DNA from: Paenibacillus terrigena DSM 21567
Lineage (GTDB): Bacteria; Bacillota; Bacilli; Paenibacillales; Paenibacillaceae
Direction: 5' to 3'
DNA: 64,000 bases
Assembly: GCF_000374845.1 (NCBI RefSeq)
Contig: NZ_KB895416.1
Coordinates: forward strand, 248,001-312,000
Shown here piece after piece: positions 53,982 through 62,256 of this stretch (position 1 is its first letter; each line of letters starts with the position of its first letter). The notes under the pieces are model-generated. The model did not search any database and was not told where the DNA came from. It saw only the letters and a program-made list of their open reading frames with translations. The translations under genes and the position numbers were made by a program.

Positions 53982-55412
53982 TTAGATGAGGAACATCGCG
54001 ACAATGGTCGTAACGACAAGGCCGATGATAACAGGCTTTAGGTTGCGCCGGGCAAGCTCGAACGGATTGATGCCGCAGATGGCTGCTGCCGGGATTAATG
54101 CCCAAGGGATGATCGTCCCGCCGCCTACCCAGATGGCTGCGATCTGCCCGAGCGCGGTTAAGGTCGCGACGCCGCTCTGAATAGCTGTCCCGAACAGATT
54201 TGCGATGGAACCCGCGAGTGAGATACCTGAGAATCCAGATCCGTCGAGACCCGTGATCGCACCGACGGTGGTTAAGGTCGCGGCACTCACAGCGGTATTG
54301 ACAGGCACGGTATGCGCAAGGGCGAGGCCGAGATCATTCACAATGCCATGGGAGCCGGCAGGAAGCGTCTTGCCGAAGACTTCAATGAATGCGCTGTCAC
54401 CCAAATAGAAGAAAGCAGCAATTGGGATGACGGGGCCAAAGACGCGAAACCCGAATAAGAAGCCGTCGACCATATCGGTCGTCGACTGCTCTAATCCCCG
54501 GCTGCCATGCGCGAAAAGACAGATGAGCAGGAGGAGCAAGAGGGCTGTGCCACCGATGAGCGCCGTTGCATCGCCGCCCTGCAGTTTAAAATAGATCATG
54601 GCAGCGACATCAGTGAGGAAGAAAAGTGGAACGAGAATCGAGAAGACGATCCGCATCTTGCGAGGCATGAGCGAACGGGACTCAGTCTCTGAAGGTGGAA
54701 CAGCACCGTCGCTGCTGACGGATGTGGTTGTTGTGCCGCTCGTTAACCCTGTCGTGAAGGTTAACGAACCGTTCTTCATATCGCGGCGAAGAAACCAGAA
54801 GGCAGCTACGGTTGTGACGATTCCCATCACCAAAACGAGCGGTACACTTGCAGAGATCACGTCCCCGACGGGAATGCCAGCAGCGTCTGCGGTAAGCTTC
54901 GGTGCGGCTTGGATGATGTAATCGCTCGATAAGGCGATTCCGTGGCCGAACAGGTTCATCGAGACGGCAACGCCGAGTGCGGGCAATCCTGCGCGAATGG
55001 CCACCGGAAGCAGCACGGCACCGATCAACGCTACAGCGGGCGAAGGCCAGAAGAACCAGGAGATGACCATCATGACTATTCCGATCGTCCAATAGGCGAG
55101 GGTTGGGGTGCGTATGAGTTTAGTGAACGGACTTACCATCATTTCATTGATGCCGGTTCGCGATAGGACGCGGCTTAAGGCGACAATGACGGAGATGATG
55201 AGGATGGTTCCGAGCAATTCTTTTAACGCGTAGATAAAGCTTGAGAAAATGCCGCTGACCGATGCTGTGAGCGATCCGGTCGCGACGAGGCCAAGCACGA
55301 AGATGCCTGCGATACAGAGCAGCGTTGTATCCCTTTTGCGCACCATGAACCCGATGATGAGTACAATACAGGCAACATAAATCCAGTGCAGAGCTGATAA
55401 GTGGACATCCAT
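53982..55412 (-). CDS. Ion-transporter-superfamily membrane permease (GntP/CitM/DcuC-like)
   Basis: A 476-residue integral membrane protein with about twelve helices. Features are the N-terminal WIYVACIVLIIGFMVRKRDT, a central MNLFGHGIALSSDYIIQAAP re-entrant-like segment, and the C-terminal WVGGGTIIPWALIPAAAICG. The glycine-rich hairpin loops are typical of organic-anion carriers of the IT superfamily. The frame is open to 55532, but GGAGGGG before ATG 55412 sets the start. The substrate is unknown; a carboxylate or gluconate-like anion is plausible. Confidence 0.75.
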   Translation of the reverse strand: MDVHLSALHWIYVACIVLIIGFMVRKRDTTLLCIAGIFVLGLVATGSLTASVSGIFSSFIYALKELLGTILIISVIVALSRVLSRTGINEMMVSPFTKLIRTPTLAYWTIGIVMMVISWFFWPSPAVALIGAVLLPVAIRAGLPALGVAVSMNLFGHGIALSSDYIIQAAPKLTADAAGIPVGDVISASVPLVLVMGIVTTVAAFWFLRRDMKNGSLTFTTGLTSGTTTTSVSSDGAVPPSETESRSLMPRKMRIVFSILVPLFFLTDVAAMIYFKLQGGDATALIGGTALLLLLLICLFAHGSRGLEQSTTDMVDGFLFGFRVFGPVIPIAAFFYLGDSAFIEVFGKTLPAGSHGIVNDLGLALAHTVPVNTAVSAATLTTVGAITGLDGSGFSGISLAGSIANLFGTAIQSGVATLTALGQIAAIWVGGGTIIPWALIPAAAICGINPFELARRNLKPVIIGLVVTTIVAMFLI

Positions 55413-55441
55413 GTCTACCCCTCCAGTAGATATACGAGGTG

Positions 55442-55595
55442 GTTCATAAAGTTGACTTATGCCCACATCAGGAAGCGATTTTCTTGCTGATTTGCGAATA
55501 ACCTGACCCAAAAAAGCGCAGTCGCTCAACAATGAATTACTTCGATAAATGGGTTATCTCATCACGATCGGTGCTGCTAAGTCAACCTTTTGAAC
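55442..55595. repeat. 154-bp element with terminal inverted repeats (copy 1)
   Basis: GTTCATAAAGTTGACTTA at 55442-55459 is inverted, with 2 mismatches, at 55578-55595. It is preceded by GAGGTG and has CGGTGCTG just inside the right end. A second element of the same design lies at 60917-61084. The interior contains no gene. It could be a MITE-like element or a structured intergenic RNA. Confidence 0.6.
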
Positions 55596-55654
55596 ACTTG
55601 CTATACATTATGCATGGGCCTAGAATGGGTGCGCTGAGGTGCGTGTCCAGGCAT

Positions 55655-55691
55655 AGAAAAACCTCTAACCTTCGCAAGCGAAGAGTAGAGG
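55655..55691 (-). terminator. Intrinsic terminator of the queuosine operon
   Basis: On the minus strand CCTCTA-ct-CTTCGC pairs with GCGAAG-gt-TAGAGG, then TTTTTCT, directly after queF. Confidence 0.88.
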
Positions 55692-55700
55692 CTTAGAGCA

Positions 55701-56204
55701 TTAACGGTTATCGATTTTCTCCGGGTACATATCATGCTGGAACAGGCGCTGACGTGCGACCTCTTCCCAAGCTGTCCCAGGCTTGCCATAGTTGCAGTAG
55801 GGATCAATGCTGATGCCGCCGCGCGGGGTGAACTTGCCCCAGACTTCGATATATTTGGGCTTCATCAGTGCAACGAGATCGTCCATGATCGTATTGACAC
55901 AAGTCTCATGGAAATCGCCGTGGTTACGATAGGAGAAAAGATATAATTTCAACGACTTACTCTCGACCATCAACACATCCGGCACATAGCTGATATAGAT
56001 CGTAGCAAAATCCGGCTGGCCCGTCATCGGACACAAGCTCGTGAACTCCGGACAATTGAATTTGACGAAGTAGTCGCGGTCCTGCTTCTTATTCTCGAAG
56101 GTCTCTAATAGCTTCGGGTCATATTCGTAGGTGTAGACCGTGTTCTGGTTCCCGAGTAAAGTTAAGCCTTCGATGGGTTGGTTCACGTTATGCTGCGTGG
56201 TCAT
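55701..56204 (-). CDS. queF: preQ0 reductase (NADPH-dependent 7-cyano-7-deazaguanine reductase)
   Basis: QueF reduces preQ0 to preQ1 in queuosine tRNA-modification synthesis. The 167-residue protein is the short Bacillus-type enzyme of the tunnelling fold. The catalytic Cys lies in [19 protein letters not shown] and the substrate-binding Glu in [13 protein letters not shown]. The frame extends to 56255 but AGGAGGGAATTC sets ATG 56204. It overlaps the end of the transporter gene by 17 bp and shares its preQ1 riboswitch. Confidence 0.96.
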   Translation of the reverse strand: MTTQHNVNQPIEGLTLLGNQNTVYTYEYDPKLLETFENKKQDRDYFVKFNCPEFTSLCPMTGQPDFATIYISYVPDVLMVESKSLKLYLFSYRNHGDFHETCVNTIMDDLVALMKPKYIEVWGKFTPRGGISIDPYCNYGKPGTAWEEVARQRLFQHDMYPEKIDNR

Positions 56205-56877
56205 GATGAATTCCCTCCTGTGTATAGCTGCTTCGTGCCCATGCGACGAGCGCATAGACGAGCGGTGTTAGAATGATACAGAGTACAATCTTGATCCCAT
56301 ATTCCGTGCCGATGATCTTCCCAATTTCTCCTGTAGGTACACGTCCCCAAAACGCAATGAACGAGAAAATCGTCGTATCGATCAGCTGGCTGGCCATCGT
56401 ACTGACATTGTTCCGCAGCCAGAGATGACGGCCATGGGTTCGCTTACGCAAGCCTAGGAACATATAGATGTCTAGGTTCTGCGAAATGGCATACGCAATA
56501 ACGGATGCTAGCACGATACGCGGCACGCCGAGCAGTACAGATTCAAAGGCAGCTTGCCCTTCATAGAACGCAGCGCCAGGGAATTTCACGGCAATCGTGA
56601 ACAGGCAGACCATGATGACGTTGGCAGCGAGCCCGAGCCAGACCATGCGCTGAGCGACGTGTTTGCCCCAGACTTCGGAGACCGTGTCGGCAATGACGTA
56701 GGTAAAGGGATAGAACAGGATGGCGACCGTCGCGGAGGTGAAGCCGAAGGTGACGATCTTGGTCGCGACGATATTTGCGATCATCACGCAGCAAATAAAG
56801 AGGCCTGACAACAACAGCAGCTTCTTCGAGCTGGGGTCGACAGGAATGAATGGGGGTAAAGCTTTTTTCTGTGGCAT
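56188..56877 (-). CDS. Queuosine-precursor transporter (YhhQ/QPTR family)
   Basis: A 229-residue inner-membrane protein with about six helices that imports preQ0/preQ1 or related bases. Characteristic segments are [35 protein letters not shown] (as [18 protein letters not shown]) and [23 protein letters not shown] 56877 lies 9 bp after AGGAGG, which is part of the preQ1 riboswitch. The overlap with queF makes uptake and reduction of precursor one regulated unit. Confidence 0.93.
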   Translation of the reverse strand: MPQKKALPPFIPVDPSSKKLLLLSGLFICCVMIANIVATKIVTFGFTSATVAILFYPFTYVIADTVSEVWGKHVAQRMVWLGLAANVIMVCLFTIAVKFPGAAFYEGQAAFESVLLGVPRIVLASVIAYAISQNLDIYMFLGLRKRTHGRHLWLRNNVSTMASQLIDTTIFSFIAFWGRVPTGEIGKIIGTEYGIKIVLCIILTPLVYALVAWARSSYTQEGIHHDHAA

Positions 56878-56885
56878 AATGTTGC

Positions 56886-56928
56886 CCTCCTAGTTTTGTT
56901 TTAACAGAGGCGGAGATTACGAACTCTG
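56886..56928 (-). promoter_or_regulatory. preQ1-I riboswitch
   Basis: On the minus strand CAGAG and CTCTG form P1 around the loop TTCGTAATCTCCGC. A TTAAAACAAAACTA tail follows and then GGAGG, the ribosome-binding site, which can pair with the loop CTCC in an H-type pseudoknot. This matches class I preQ1 aptamers, including the A-rich tail. Ligand binding would hide the ribosome-binding site and lower translation of the transporter. Confidence 0.88.
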
Positions 56929-57135
56929 TCTATGTGATTATGGCTAGCCGGTCGGCAGCCTGAAACATTATAGCATGGCGGCTACCATCGGTCGAGCCAA
57001 AAAATTGCATGTACCCCATTGACGCAGCAAACGCAGCAGGCTTATCATAAATAAAAGGTATGATTTTCCTCACAAAAGGGACAATCGCATGTACGGCCTG
57101 GCGTCATGGCGTTAGGTATTTTTAATATCCAACAT

Positions 57136-57146
57136 GTCTGACAACC
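57136..57146. promoter_or_regulatory. Candidate operator for the FadR-type regulator of lutABC
   Basis: ATGTCTGACAA contains TGTC-T-GACA and fits the LldR-type pattern TNGTNNNACNA except at the first base. It lies about 50 bp upstream of lutA. TGACAA also occurs at 57149 and 57175. Confidence 0.4.
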
Positions 57147-57194
57147 TGACAATAAGATGATTGCATGAACTATGACAATAATGAGGTGTGAAGG

Positions 57195-57926
57195 ATGAAG
57201 GTTTCTTTATTTATTACCTGCTTAAGTGATGCGATTTACCCTCGTGTCGGCGAGGCGATGGTTCGATTGCTGGCGCGGTACGGCGTTCAAGTGGAGTTCC
57301 CGAAGACGCAGACCTGCTGCGGACAACCGGCGTTCAACAGTGGCTATTGGGAGGAAGCGCGAGAATCTGCGAGAACGTTGTTGGCGGCTTTTGAGGATAG
57401 CGATTTTGTCATCTCCCCATCGGGATCTTGCACAGGAATGATCCAGCACTATTATCCGAAACTGTTCGAGAAAGATCCAATTATGATCGAGAAGGCGATG
57501 CAACTGCAAGAGAAGACCTATGAATTCACCCAATTCCTCGTACAGGTGCTCGGGGTGAAGGATGTCGGCGCGGTATTCCCGCATAAAGTCACGTATCATC
57601 CATCCTGTCATGGCAGCCGGTTATTAGGGATTAAAGAAGAGCCATTAACACTGATGGAGAACGTCAAAGGCATGGAATTGATACCGCTTCCATTTGCGGA
57701 GGATTGCTGTGGATTCGGTGGAACGTTTGCTGTGAAAATGTCTGAAATATCGGCCGCGATGGTGTCGGAGAAGGCGCAGCATGTGCTGGAGTCGGAAGCG
57801 GAAGTACTCGTCGGCTTGGATATGGGCTGTATGATGAACATTTCGGGTAATCTGATGTACCAAGGCAAGCCGATTCGCGTGATGCATCTAGCCGAATTGT
57901 TATATGAAGGGGTGAAGCAGGCATGA
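57195..57926 (+). CDS. lutA: L-lactate utilisation protein A, iron-sulfur protein
   Basis: One of three proteins of the LutABC system that oxidises L-lactate to pyruvate in Bacillus. The 243-residue protein has two cysteine-rich CCG domains: QTCCGQPAFNSGYW with a following SGSCTGM, and EDCCGFGGTFAVK preceded by YHPSCHGSR. These bind an iron-sulfur cluster. ATG 57195 follows ATGAGGTGTGAAGG. The stop overlaps lutB (ATGA). It is peripheral to the membrane and passes electrons through LutB to the respiratory chain. Confidence 0.96.
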   Translation: MKVSLFITCLSDAIYPRVGEAMVRLLARYGVQVEFPKTQTCCGQPAFNSGYWEEARESARTLLAAFEDSDFVISPSGSCTGMIQHYYPKLFEKDPIMIEKAMQLQEKTYEFTQFLVQVLGVKDVGAVFPHKVTYHPSCHGSRLLGIKEEPLTLMENVKGMELIPLPFAEDCCGFGGTFAVKMSEISAAMVSEKAQHVLESEAEVLVGLDMGCMMNISGNLMYQGKPIRVMHLAELLYEGVKQA

Positions 57927-59434
57927 GTCACGGGCAGCAGGCAAGTACGGTCAAAGAACGATCGCATATTGCGCTTAACAATGAATTTCTGCGAAAAGCG
58001 GTGAAGTTCACGACAGAGCGACTGCGCAACGGGAAGAAGAAGGCGACGGAAGAGCATGGCAATTGGGAAGAATGGCGGGAGCGGGGGCGGCAAATTCGAC
58101 TGCATACGATTGCGCATTTGGACTATTATTTGAATCAATTTGTTGAGAATGCGAGAGCGAACGGGGTGCATGTGCATTTCGCGGCGGACGGGAAAGAAGC
58201 TGTTGAGCTGTCGATGAAAATCGCGGCGTCCAAGCAGACACGCTCCGTCGTGAAGTCGAAGTCGATGGTATCAGAAGAATTGCATATTAATGCTGCGCTT
58301 GAAAAAATGGGGATCGAAGCGGTCGAGACCGACCTCGGCGAATATATCATTCAGCTGGCTGGTGAGACCCCATCGCATATTATTATTCCGGCGATTCACA
58401 AAAATCGCTATCAAATCGCAGAGCTGCTCTCGAAGGAAGCGGGCGAGACGCTGCCTGCAGATACATCTATCCTCGCGGGCTTCGTCCGTCGGAAATTGCG
58501 GGAGAAGTTCCTCGATGCCGAGATTGGCATGACTGGGTGCAACTTCGCGATTGCGGAGACGGGATCGATGGTCCTGTTCGAAAATGAGGGCAATGCACGG
58601 ATGGTCTCCACGGTGCCGAAGACGCAGATTACGCTAATGGGGATGGAACGGATTATTCCGACGTTCGCAGATCTTGAAGTGATGGCGACCTTGCTGCCAA
58701 GATCGGCCACGGGACAGAAGCTGACGGTGTACATGTCGGCGATTTCGGGACCGAAGCGGGATGCGGATGCAGACGGACCGGAAGAGATGCATATTATTAT
58801 CGTGGATAATGGACGGTCGCTACAGCTTGGGGATCCGGAATTCCAAGAGCTGCTCAATTGTATACGCTGCGGCGCCTGTCTGAATGCTTGCCCGGTTTAC
58901 CGTCATATTGGCGGGCATGCCTACGGCGGCACGTATAGCGGACCGATTGGTGCGGTGTTGACGCCAGCACTTCAGAGCAATGTGGCAGAGTGGGACGATA
59001 TTGCGAATGCTTCGAGTCTGTGCGGGGCTTGTTATGAGGCTTGTCCGGTGAAAATTCCACTGCATGACATGCTCGTCTATTTGCGGAATCGCAAAGTCGA
59101 GAAAGGCTACGGGCAGACGGCGGAGAAGATCGGGATGAAAGGTTTTGCAGCTATTATGTCCAATTCCAAACGCATGCGCAGCGTGATCAAGATGGGACAG
59201 ATCGGTCAGAAGCTTGTCGCTCGCCAAGGGATGATCAAGACGAAGATTGGACCGCTTAAAGGCTGGAACAGCGTGCGCTATCTGCCAAGCTTGCCGAATC
59301 AGTCGTTCCGCGAACGGTGGGGAACACTGGAGCAAGAAGTTCAAGCTTCGAATCCGAAGATGAGCGATGAAGTCCGTCAGCGGATGGAACAGGCATTAGA
59401 GCAGCGGAAGAATGGAGGAAGACATCATGGCTGA
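57923..59434 (+). CDS. lutB: L-lactate utilisation protein B, iron-sulfur protein
   Basis: The 503-residue protein has an N-terminal DUF162/LUD domain (residues about 60-300, SKSMVSEELHINAALEKMGI and GCNFAIAETGSMVL). Two 4Fe-4S clusters follow near 313-380: CIRCGACLNACPVYRHIGG and SLCGACYEACPVKIPLHDM. The C-terminus is DUF3390-like. ATG 57923 overlaps lutA by 4 bp. It carries electrons from lactate oxidation. Confidence 0.96.
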   Translation: MSHGQQASTVKERSHIALNNEFLRKAVKFTTERLRNGKKKATEEHGNWEEWRERGRQIRLHTIAHLDYYLNQFVENARANGVHVHFAADGKEAVELSMKIAASKQTRSVVKSKSMVSEELHINAALEKMGIEAVETDLGEYIIQLAGETPSHIIIPAIHKNRYQIAELLSKEAGETLPADTSILAGFVRRKLREKFLDAEIGMTGCNFAIAETGSMVLFENEGNARMVSTVPKTQITLMGMERIIPTFADLEVMATLLPRSATGQKLTVYMSAISGPKRDADADGPEEMHIIIVDNGRSLQLGDPEFQELLNCIRCGACLNACPVYRHIGGHAYGGTYSGPIGAVLTPALQSNVAEWDDIANASSLCGACYEACPVKIPLHDMLVYLRNRKVEKGYGQTAEKIGMKGFAAIMSNSKRMRSVIKMGQIGQKLVARQGMIKTKIGPLKGWNSVRYLPSLPNQSFRERWGTLEQEVQASNPKMSDEVRQRMEQALEQRKNGGRHHG

Positions 59435-60152
59435 TCAAGAGTTGACACTGCTCGAGCAGTTAGAGAAGGAATCGCGGGCCAAGCAGGCGAAGTTCATCGG
59501 CGGCATTGCGGAGAAGCTTGGTCGCAAGGACATTGCACAGAAGCCGCAGCATCCTTTCCGTGGTGCACCGGATTTCTGGAACCAGCTGAACTGGACGCAG
59601 GAAGAGAAGATTGAGCGTTTTATGGATAATTGGCAGAGTGTCGGCGGACATGCGGCACGGTTTCAGACGATGGAGGAAGCGAAGCAGTTTATCGTGGATC
59701 GAGCGAATGAATTCGGCGCACGCCATATGATTCGGCAGAATCAACCGGAGTTGAATGAACTAGGGCTTGAAGAGGCGCTGCCGGAGACGGACATTCGCGT
59801 ATGGAACAGTGATCCTGAGGAGTATTGGAAAGCCCATGCGGCAGGCGCAGATATTGGCGTCGCTGTCGTGGATCACGCGATTGCTTATACAGGAACCATT
59901 ACCGTGTTGTCGTCGCCTGACAAGGGCCGATCGGTCACACTCCTGCCAACGGTCATGATGGCGATCATTCCCGTTGAACGTCTGAAGACACGGATGGGCG
60001 AAGTGATGGAGAAGATCGATGGGATGCGCCGTGAGGACTTGCCGGCAGGAATTCATTTTATTACAGGCCCTAGCCGTTCCTCGGATATTGAGAATGACTT
60101 GACGATTGGCGTTCATGGACCGGGGATTGTCTACGCGTTGATTGTAGGGTAA
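59427..60152 (+). CDS. lutC: L-lactate utilisation protein C
   Basis: A 241-residue LUD-domain protein of the lactate oxidation complex. The second half has AGADIGVAVVDHAIAYTGTI and FITGPSRSSDIENDLTIGVH then GPG, hallmarks of LutC. ATG 59412 is in frame but GGAGGAAG at 59414-59421 falls inside it, so ATG 59427 is chosen. That overlaps lutB by 8 bp. Length is as in B. subtilis. Confidence 0.95.
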   Translation: MADQELTLLEQLEKESRAKQAKFIGGIAEKLGRKDIAQKPQHPFRGAPDFWNQLNWTQEEKIERFMDNWQSVGGHAARFQTMEEAKQFIVDRANEFGARHMIRQNQPELNELGLEEALPETDIRVWNSDPEEYWKAHAAGADIGVAVVDHAIAYTGTITVLSSPDKGRSVTLLPTVMMAIIPVERLKTRMGEVMEKIDGMRREDLPAGIHFITGPSRSSDIENDLTIGVHGPGIVYALIVG

Positions 60153-60195
60153 TCTATGACTTGGATAGGTTGTACGATTGGAGCGGGTAGAACGC

Positions 60196-60903
60196 ATGGA
60201 AATTACGAGATTGGCCAAACGAAATCACTATGAAGAAATTATCGAGCAGCTGAAGCGGCTCATTCTGGATGGCCGTGTCAAGGTTGGCGAGAAGCTGCCA
60301 TCGACGAAGGAGTTGTCGGAGCGGTTCGGCGTCGGCCGGTCGACGATGCGCGAAGCGTTAAGTGCGCTCAAAGCAATGGGGTTGATCGAAATTCGTCAAG
60401 GCGGCGGCTGTACCGTGATTGCTTCTTCCGTGATGGAAGTGGAGATGCCGGAACTGAGCTCCTTGCGTATGAACCGCAGCACGGTGCTCGAGCTCATCGA
60501 AGCACGGAAGGCGCTGGAGGTTTCGAACGCGGCGCTTGCTGCCGAGAAGGCTACAGCCGAGGATAAGCAGAAGTTGCAGGCCATTGTTGTGGAAATGGAG
60601 CGAAGCATTGGCGATGACCAAGCAGGTGAGCGAACGGATCTTGAATTTCATCTGATGTTGGCACAGGCGACGCATAACTCCGTCCTGGTTAGGCTGTTCG
60701 AGTCCATTGCGGAGCAGATGGAGCGGGCGATTCAGCAGACGCGGAGGGTTGAGTTATACGCGAATCGATCGGTCTCGGAGCAGCTCTATCAAGAGCATCT
60801 CTCGATCTCCGAGGCTGTTCAGCAAGGGCAGCCGGATCAAGCAAGCCAAGCGATGAGGACGCATCTCCAACATGTAGAGAGCATTCTGACGAAATATATT
60901 TAA
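60196..60903 (+). CDS. FadR-subfamily GntR regulator, probable LutR
   Basis: A 235-residue repressor. The N-terminal winged HTH reads EKLPSTKELSERFGVGRSTM then REALSALKAMGLIEIRQGGG. The C-terminal all-helical FCD domain has the metal/ligand residues in LEFHLMLAQATHNSVL and YQEHLSISEAV. It starts at ATG 60196, or at the upstream TTG 60178; the ribosome-binding site is not decisive. Located 43 bp after lutC on the same strand, it most likely represses lutABC until lactate is present. Confidence 0.85.
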   Translation: MEITRLAKRNHYEEIIEQLKRLILDGRVKVGEKLPSTKELSERFGVGRSTMREALSALKAMGLIEIRQGGGCTVIASSVMEVEMPELSSLRMNRSTVLELIEARKALEVSNAALAAEKATAEDKQKLQAIVVEMERSIGDDQAGERTDLEFHLMLAQATHNSVLVRLFESIAEQMERAIQQTRRVELYANRSVSEQLYQEHLSISEAVQQGQPDQASQAMRTHLQHVESILTKYI

Positions 60904-60916
60904 TCTTTAAGAGGTA

Positions 60917-61084
60917 GTTCAAAAAGTCATCATTTGATCACGAAGTCATTCAAGAAGCATTATCGACATCAAATCTTGCGTTCACCTTCGAAGTCCGGTA
61001 CTCATTTAGGTTTTGCCTAAACTCCGTTCCTCCTTCTTCAGGTTCTCGCAACCTTCTCGGTGCTGAAATGCCGACTTTTTGAAC
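60917..61084. repeat. 168-bp element with terminal inverted repeats (copy 2)
   Basis: GTTCAAAAAGTCATCATTT at 60917-60935 is inverted, imperfectly, at 61065-61084 (GACTTTTTGAAC end). It is preceded by GAGGTA, and TCGGTGCTG lies just inside the right end, as in the copy at 55442. Interior sequences differ. No gene is present. Confidence 0.6.
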
Positions 61085-61101
61085 TCGATCGTAAAATATA
61101 G

Positions 61102-61148
61102 AAATGACGTACCACTGAACTATCGGGTTCAGGCGTACGTCATTTTTT
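61102..61148. terminator. Intrinsic terminator between convergent lutR and AraC genes
   Basis: AAATGACGTAC at 61102-61112 pairs with GTACGTCATTT at 61135-61145, with an inner CTGAAC/GGTTCAG helix, followed by six T on the plus strand. The A/T-rich other side may allow minus-strand use. Confidence 0.88.
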
Positions 61149-61161
61149 CATACATAAATGT

Positions 61162-62088
61162 TTAGTTTCGGATTCTCGCCTTCACGGTTCTCGCATATTC
61201 GGTCGGGCTCATGTGCGTCTTCTTCTTGAAGCTTTTCGAGAAATAATGGACACTGCTGAAACCCAGCCTCGTCGCAATTTCCGTCATATTGGCGGTCTCC
61301 TCGCGCATGATCATTTTCGCGTGCTCCATGCGCAGGTGCATTACATATTCCATGATCGTATGGCCAGTCTGCTGCTTGAACAGGTCCTTCAGACGCGTCT
61401 TGGAGATGAGGAACCGTTGACTAAGCGACTCTAGCGTATGCATATCGGCAAGATGCTCTTCCAGATAGGCCATGATTTGCCTCACGAGGTCATCGCTAAT
61501 GTTCTCTCTCGCTGCTGATGATAGTGTCTTAGTCGGTGATGGCTGTGCAACGAGATGATTGCGCAGAATGCGAATCAGGAACGTCTCCAGATAACATTTG
61601 ATAAGCTGCTCGCCGCCGAGTGGTGCATTGGAACGGCGAATCATCGGGTGCCCGCAAGGAAACTGGAAGGCCTGCCGACCTTCTTCGACGATCATAGCGA
61701 GCAAATTCCGTTCCTCGTTCGCAAGCGCGATGACTTGATCCTCGAAATGCTTCATCGCTTCGGAGTGGCAATCGAAAGTCATGACGATCAGGTTCGGTGC
61801 TTTGCCTTGCAGTGCGCAGAAGCTGTGGTATTCATTCGGTTTGTGAAAAATAATCTCGCCTTGCTGCAGCGTATGGGTCGTATGATCCACTGTCACATTC
61901 ACCGTACCGCGATCGACATAGAGAAACTCCCAGAAATTATGGCGTTCCCCGGTAAATTCATAGTCTTTGCTAAATTCGAAGTAGTGGAACGTTATTAAAT
62001 TATGAATTTCAATGAGCTGTTGCAGCGGCGTACGGGTAAAGAAATACTCTTCGACCGGCTGGGTCGCAGGTTGTTCTTTAATGCTCAC
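61162..62088 (-). CDS. AraC-family transcriptional regulator
   Basis: A 308-residue regulator with a cupin-type sensor (FWEFLYVDRGTVNVTVDHTT and QGEIIFHKPNEYHSF) and a C-terminal AraC HTH: LESLSQRFLISKTRLKDLFK and HYFSKSFKKKTHMSPTEYAR. The frame is open to TTG 62187, but an extended -10 promoter lies in that stretch. AAAGGAG before GTG 62088 sets the start. It is divergent from a Gfo/Idh/MocA gene and a DUF4091-like gene, which it probably activates. Confidence 0.9.
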   Translation of the reverse strand: MSIKEQPATQPVEEYFFTRTPLQQLIEIHNLITFHYFEFSKDYEFTGERHNFWEFLYVDRGTVNVTVDHTTHTLQQGEIIFHKPNEYHSFCALQGKAPNLIVMTFDCHSEAMKHFEDQVIALANEERNLLAMIVEEGRQAFQFPCGHPMIRRSNAPLGGEQLIKCYLETFLIRILRNHLVAQPSPTKTLSSAARENISDDLVRQIMAYLEEHLADMHTLESLSQRFLISKTRLKDLFKQQTGHTIMEYVMHLRMEHAKMIMREETANMTEIATRLGFSSVHYFSKSFKKKTHMSPTEYARTVKARIRN

Positions 62089-62134
62089 TTCGGAAGGACT
62101 CCTTTCCGTGAAATTCTCGTTAGCTTGTTCCTCT

Positions 62135-62143
62135 ATTATATCA
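62135..62143 (-). promoter_or_regulatory. Extended -10 promoter of the AraC gene
   Basis: On the minus strand TGATATAAT (TGn plus a perfect TATAAT) lies about 47 bp upstream of GTG 62088. No clear -35. Confidence 0.55.
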
Positions 62144-62256
62144 ATTATGCTCCTCGAAAAGTACCAAAAAACGGGCTTCGAAGACAAAGAATCCTTCGCG
62201 GCTTGGTCTTATACTAGAGTTGAATTGAGCGGATCGAATGAGGAGGCTTATAGGAT

